6,431 bases of DNA from an uncultured bacterium (lineage in GTDB: Bacteria; Bacillota_I; Bacilli_A; RF39; UBA660). Position numbers and translations under genes: made by a program. The DNA lies in NCBI GenBank assembly GCA_900314225.1, contig OMUM01000139.1:1-6431 (forward strand), written 5' to 3'. Shown one piece after another: positions 6,427 through 6,431 of this stretch (position 1 is the stretch's first letter; every line of letters starts with the position of its first letter). A model generated the notes under the pieces. The model was not told the DNA's origin. It saw only the letters and a program-made list of their open reading frames with translations, and ran no database searches.

Positions 6427-6431
6427 ATGGC
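6427..6431 (+). CDS. First codons of a rightward gene, product unknown (partial)
   Basis: Only ATG GC is visible, which encodes Met-Ala whatever the missing third base. The call as a gene start depends on the ideally placed AAAGGAGGG and the upstream promoter on the plus strand. It is transcribed divergently from dnaE. Nothing can be said about the product. Confidence 0.65.

Noticed and set aside
1..6431. Plus-strand coding regions inside the main cluster
   Set aside because: The minus strand is occupied by recognisable or tightly packed genes throughout 619-6283, and I saw no plus-strand start with a ribosome binding site apart from the one at 6427.
1..6431. CRISPR array, insertion sequence, tRNA or riboswitch
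   Set aside because: No regularly spaced repeats, transposase motifs, cloverleaf sequences or long structured leaders are visible. The two intergenic gaps are only about 80 and 140 bases.

Overview
The window is very AT-rich and looks like chromosomal DNA from a low-GC member of the Bacillota/Mycoplasmatota, such as the uncultured gut Bacilli lineages related to RF39. This placement rests on base composition, A/T-ending codons (AGA for Arg, AAA for Lys), strong AGGAGG-type ribosome binding sites and the DnaE type. No taxonomic marker is present. The few tryptophans seen are encoded by TGG, all four visible stops are TAA or TAG, and no conserved region is broken by TGA. This fits the standard bacterial code but does not prove it.

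Almost everything is on the minus strand. Read in the direction of transcription, from right to left, a tight cluster holds dnaE (6283-3320, DNA polymerase III alpha subunit), lspA (3339-2785, lipoprotein signal peptidase), an unrecognised 365-residue soluble protein (2795-1698) and a polyprenyl diphosphate synthase (1683-619). The first three genes overlap by 20 and 11 bases, and the fourth starts 14 bases after the third ends. They are therefore very likely one operon with coupled translation. An AT-rich hairpin with a T-run at 588-630 probably ends it.

Downstream, on the same strand, is the first half-kilobase of an FtsX/MacB-like ABC transporter permease (536 to 1, cut by the window edge). 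It appears to have its own promoter. A near-perfect 33-bp palindrome covers the -10 element, which suggests a repressor-controlled gene.

At the right end, 6284-6426 is a divergent intergenic region. It carries a candidate promoter for the dnaE operon on the minus strand. On the plus strand it carries a well-formed promoter, a strong ribosome binding site and the first five bases of another gene.

Functionally the operon mixes replication (DnaE), lipoprotein maturation (LspA) and isoprenoid chain elongation. There is no obvious single pathway, so it reads as a housekeeping cluster with one gene of unknown role. I see no mobile element, CRISPR array, tRNA or rRNA. The unknown operon gene and the operator-like palindrome are the most open questions. 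I do not see convincing evidence for a novel multi-gene system here.
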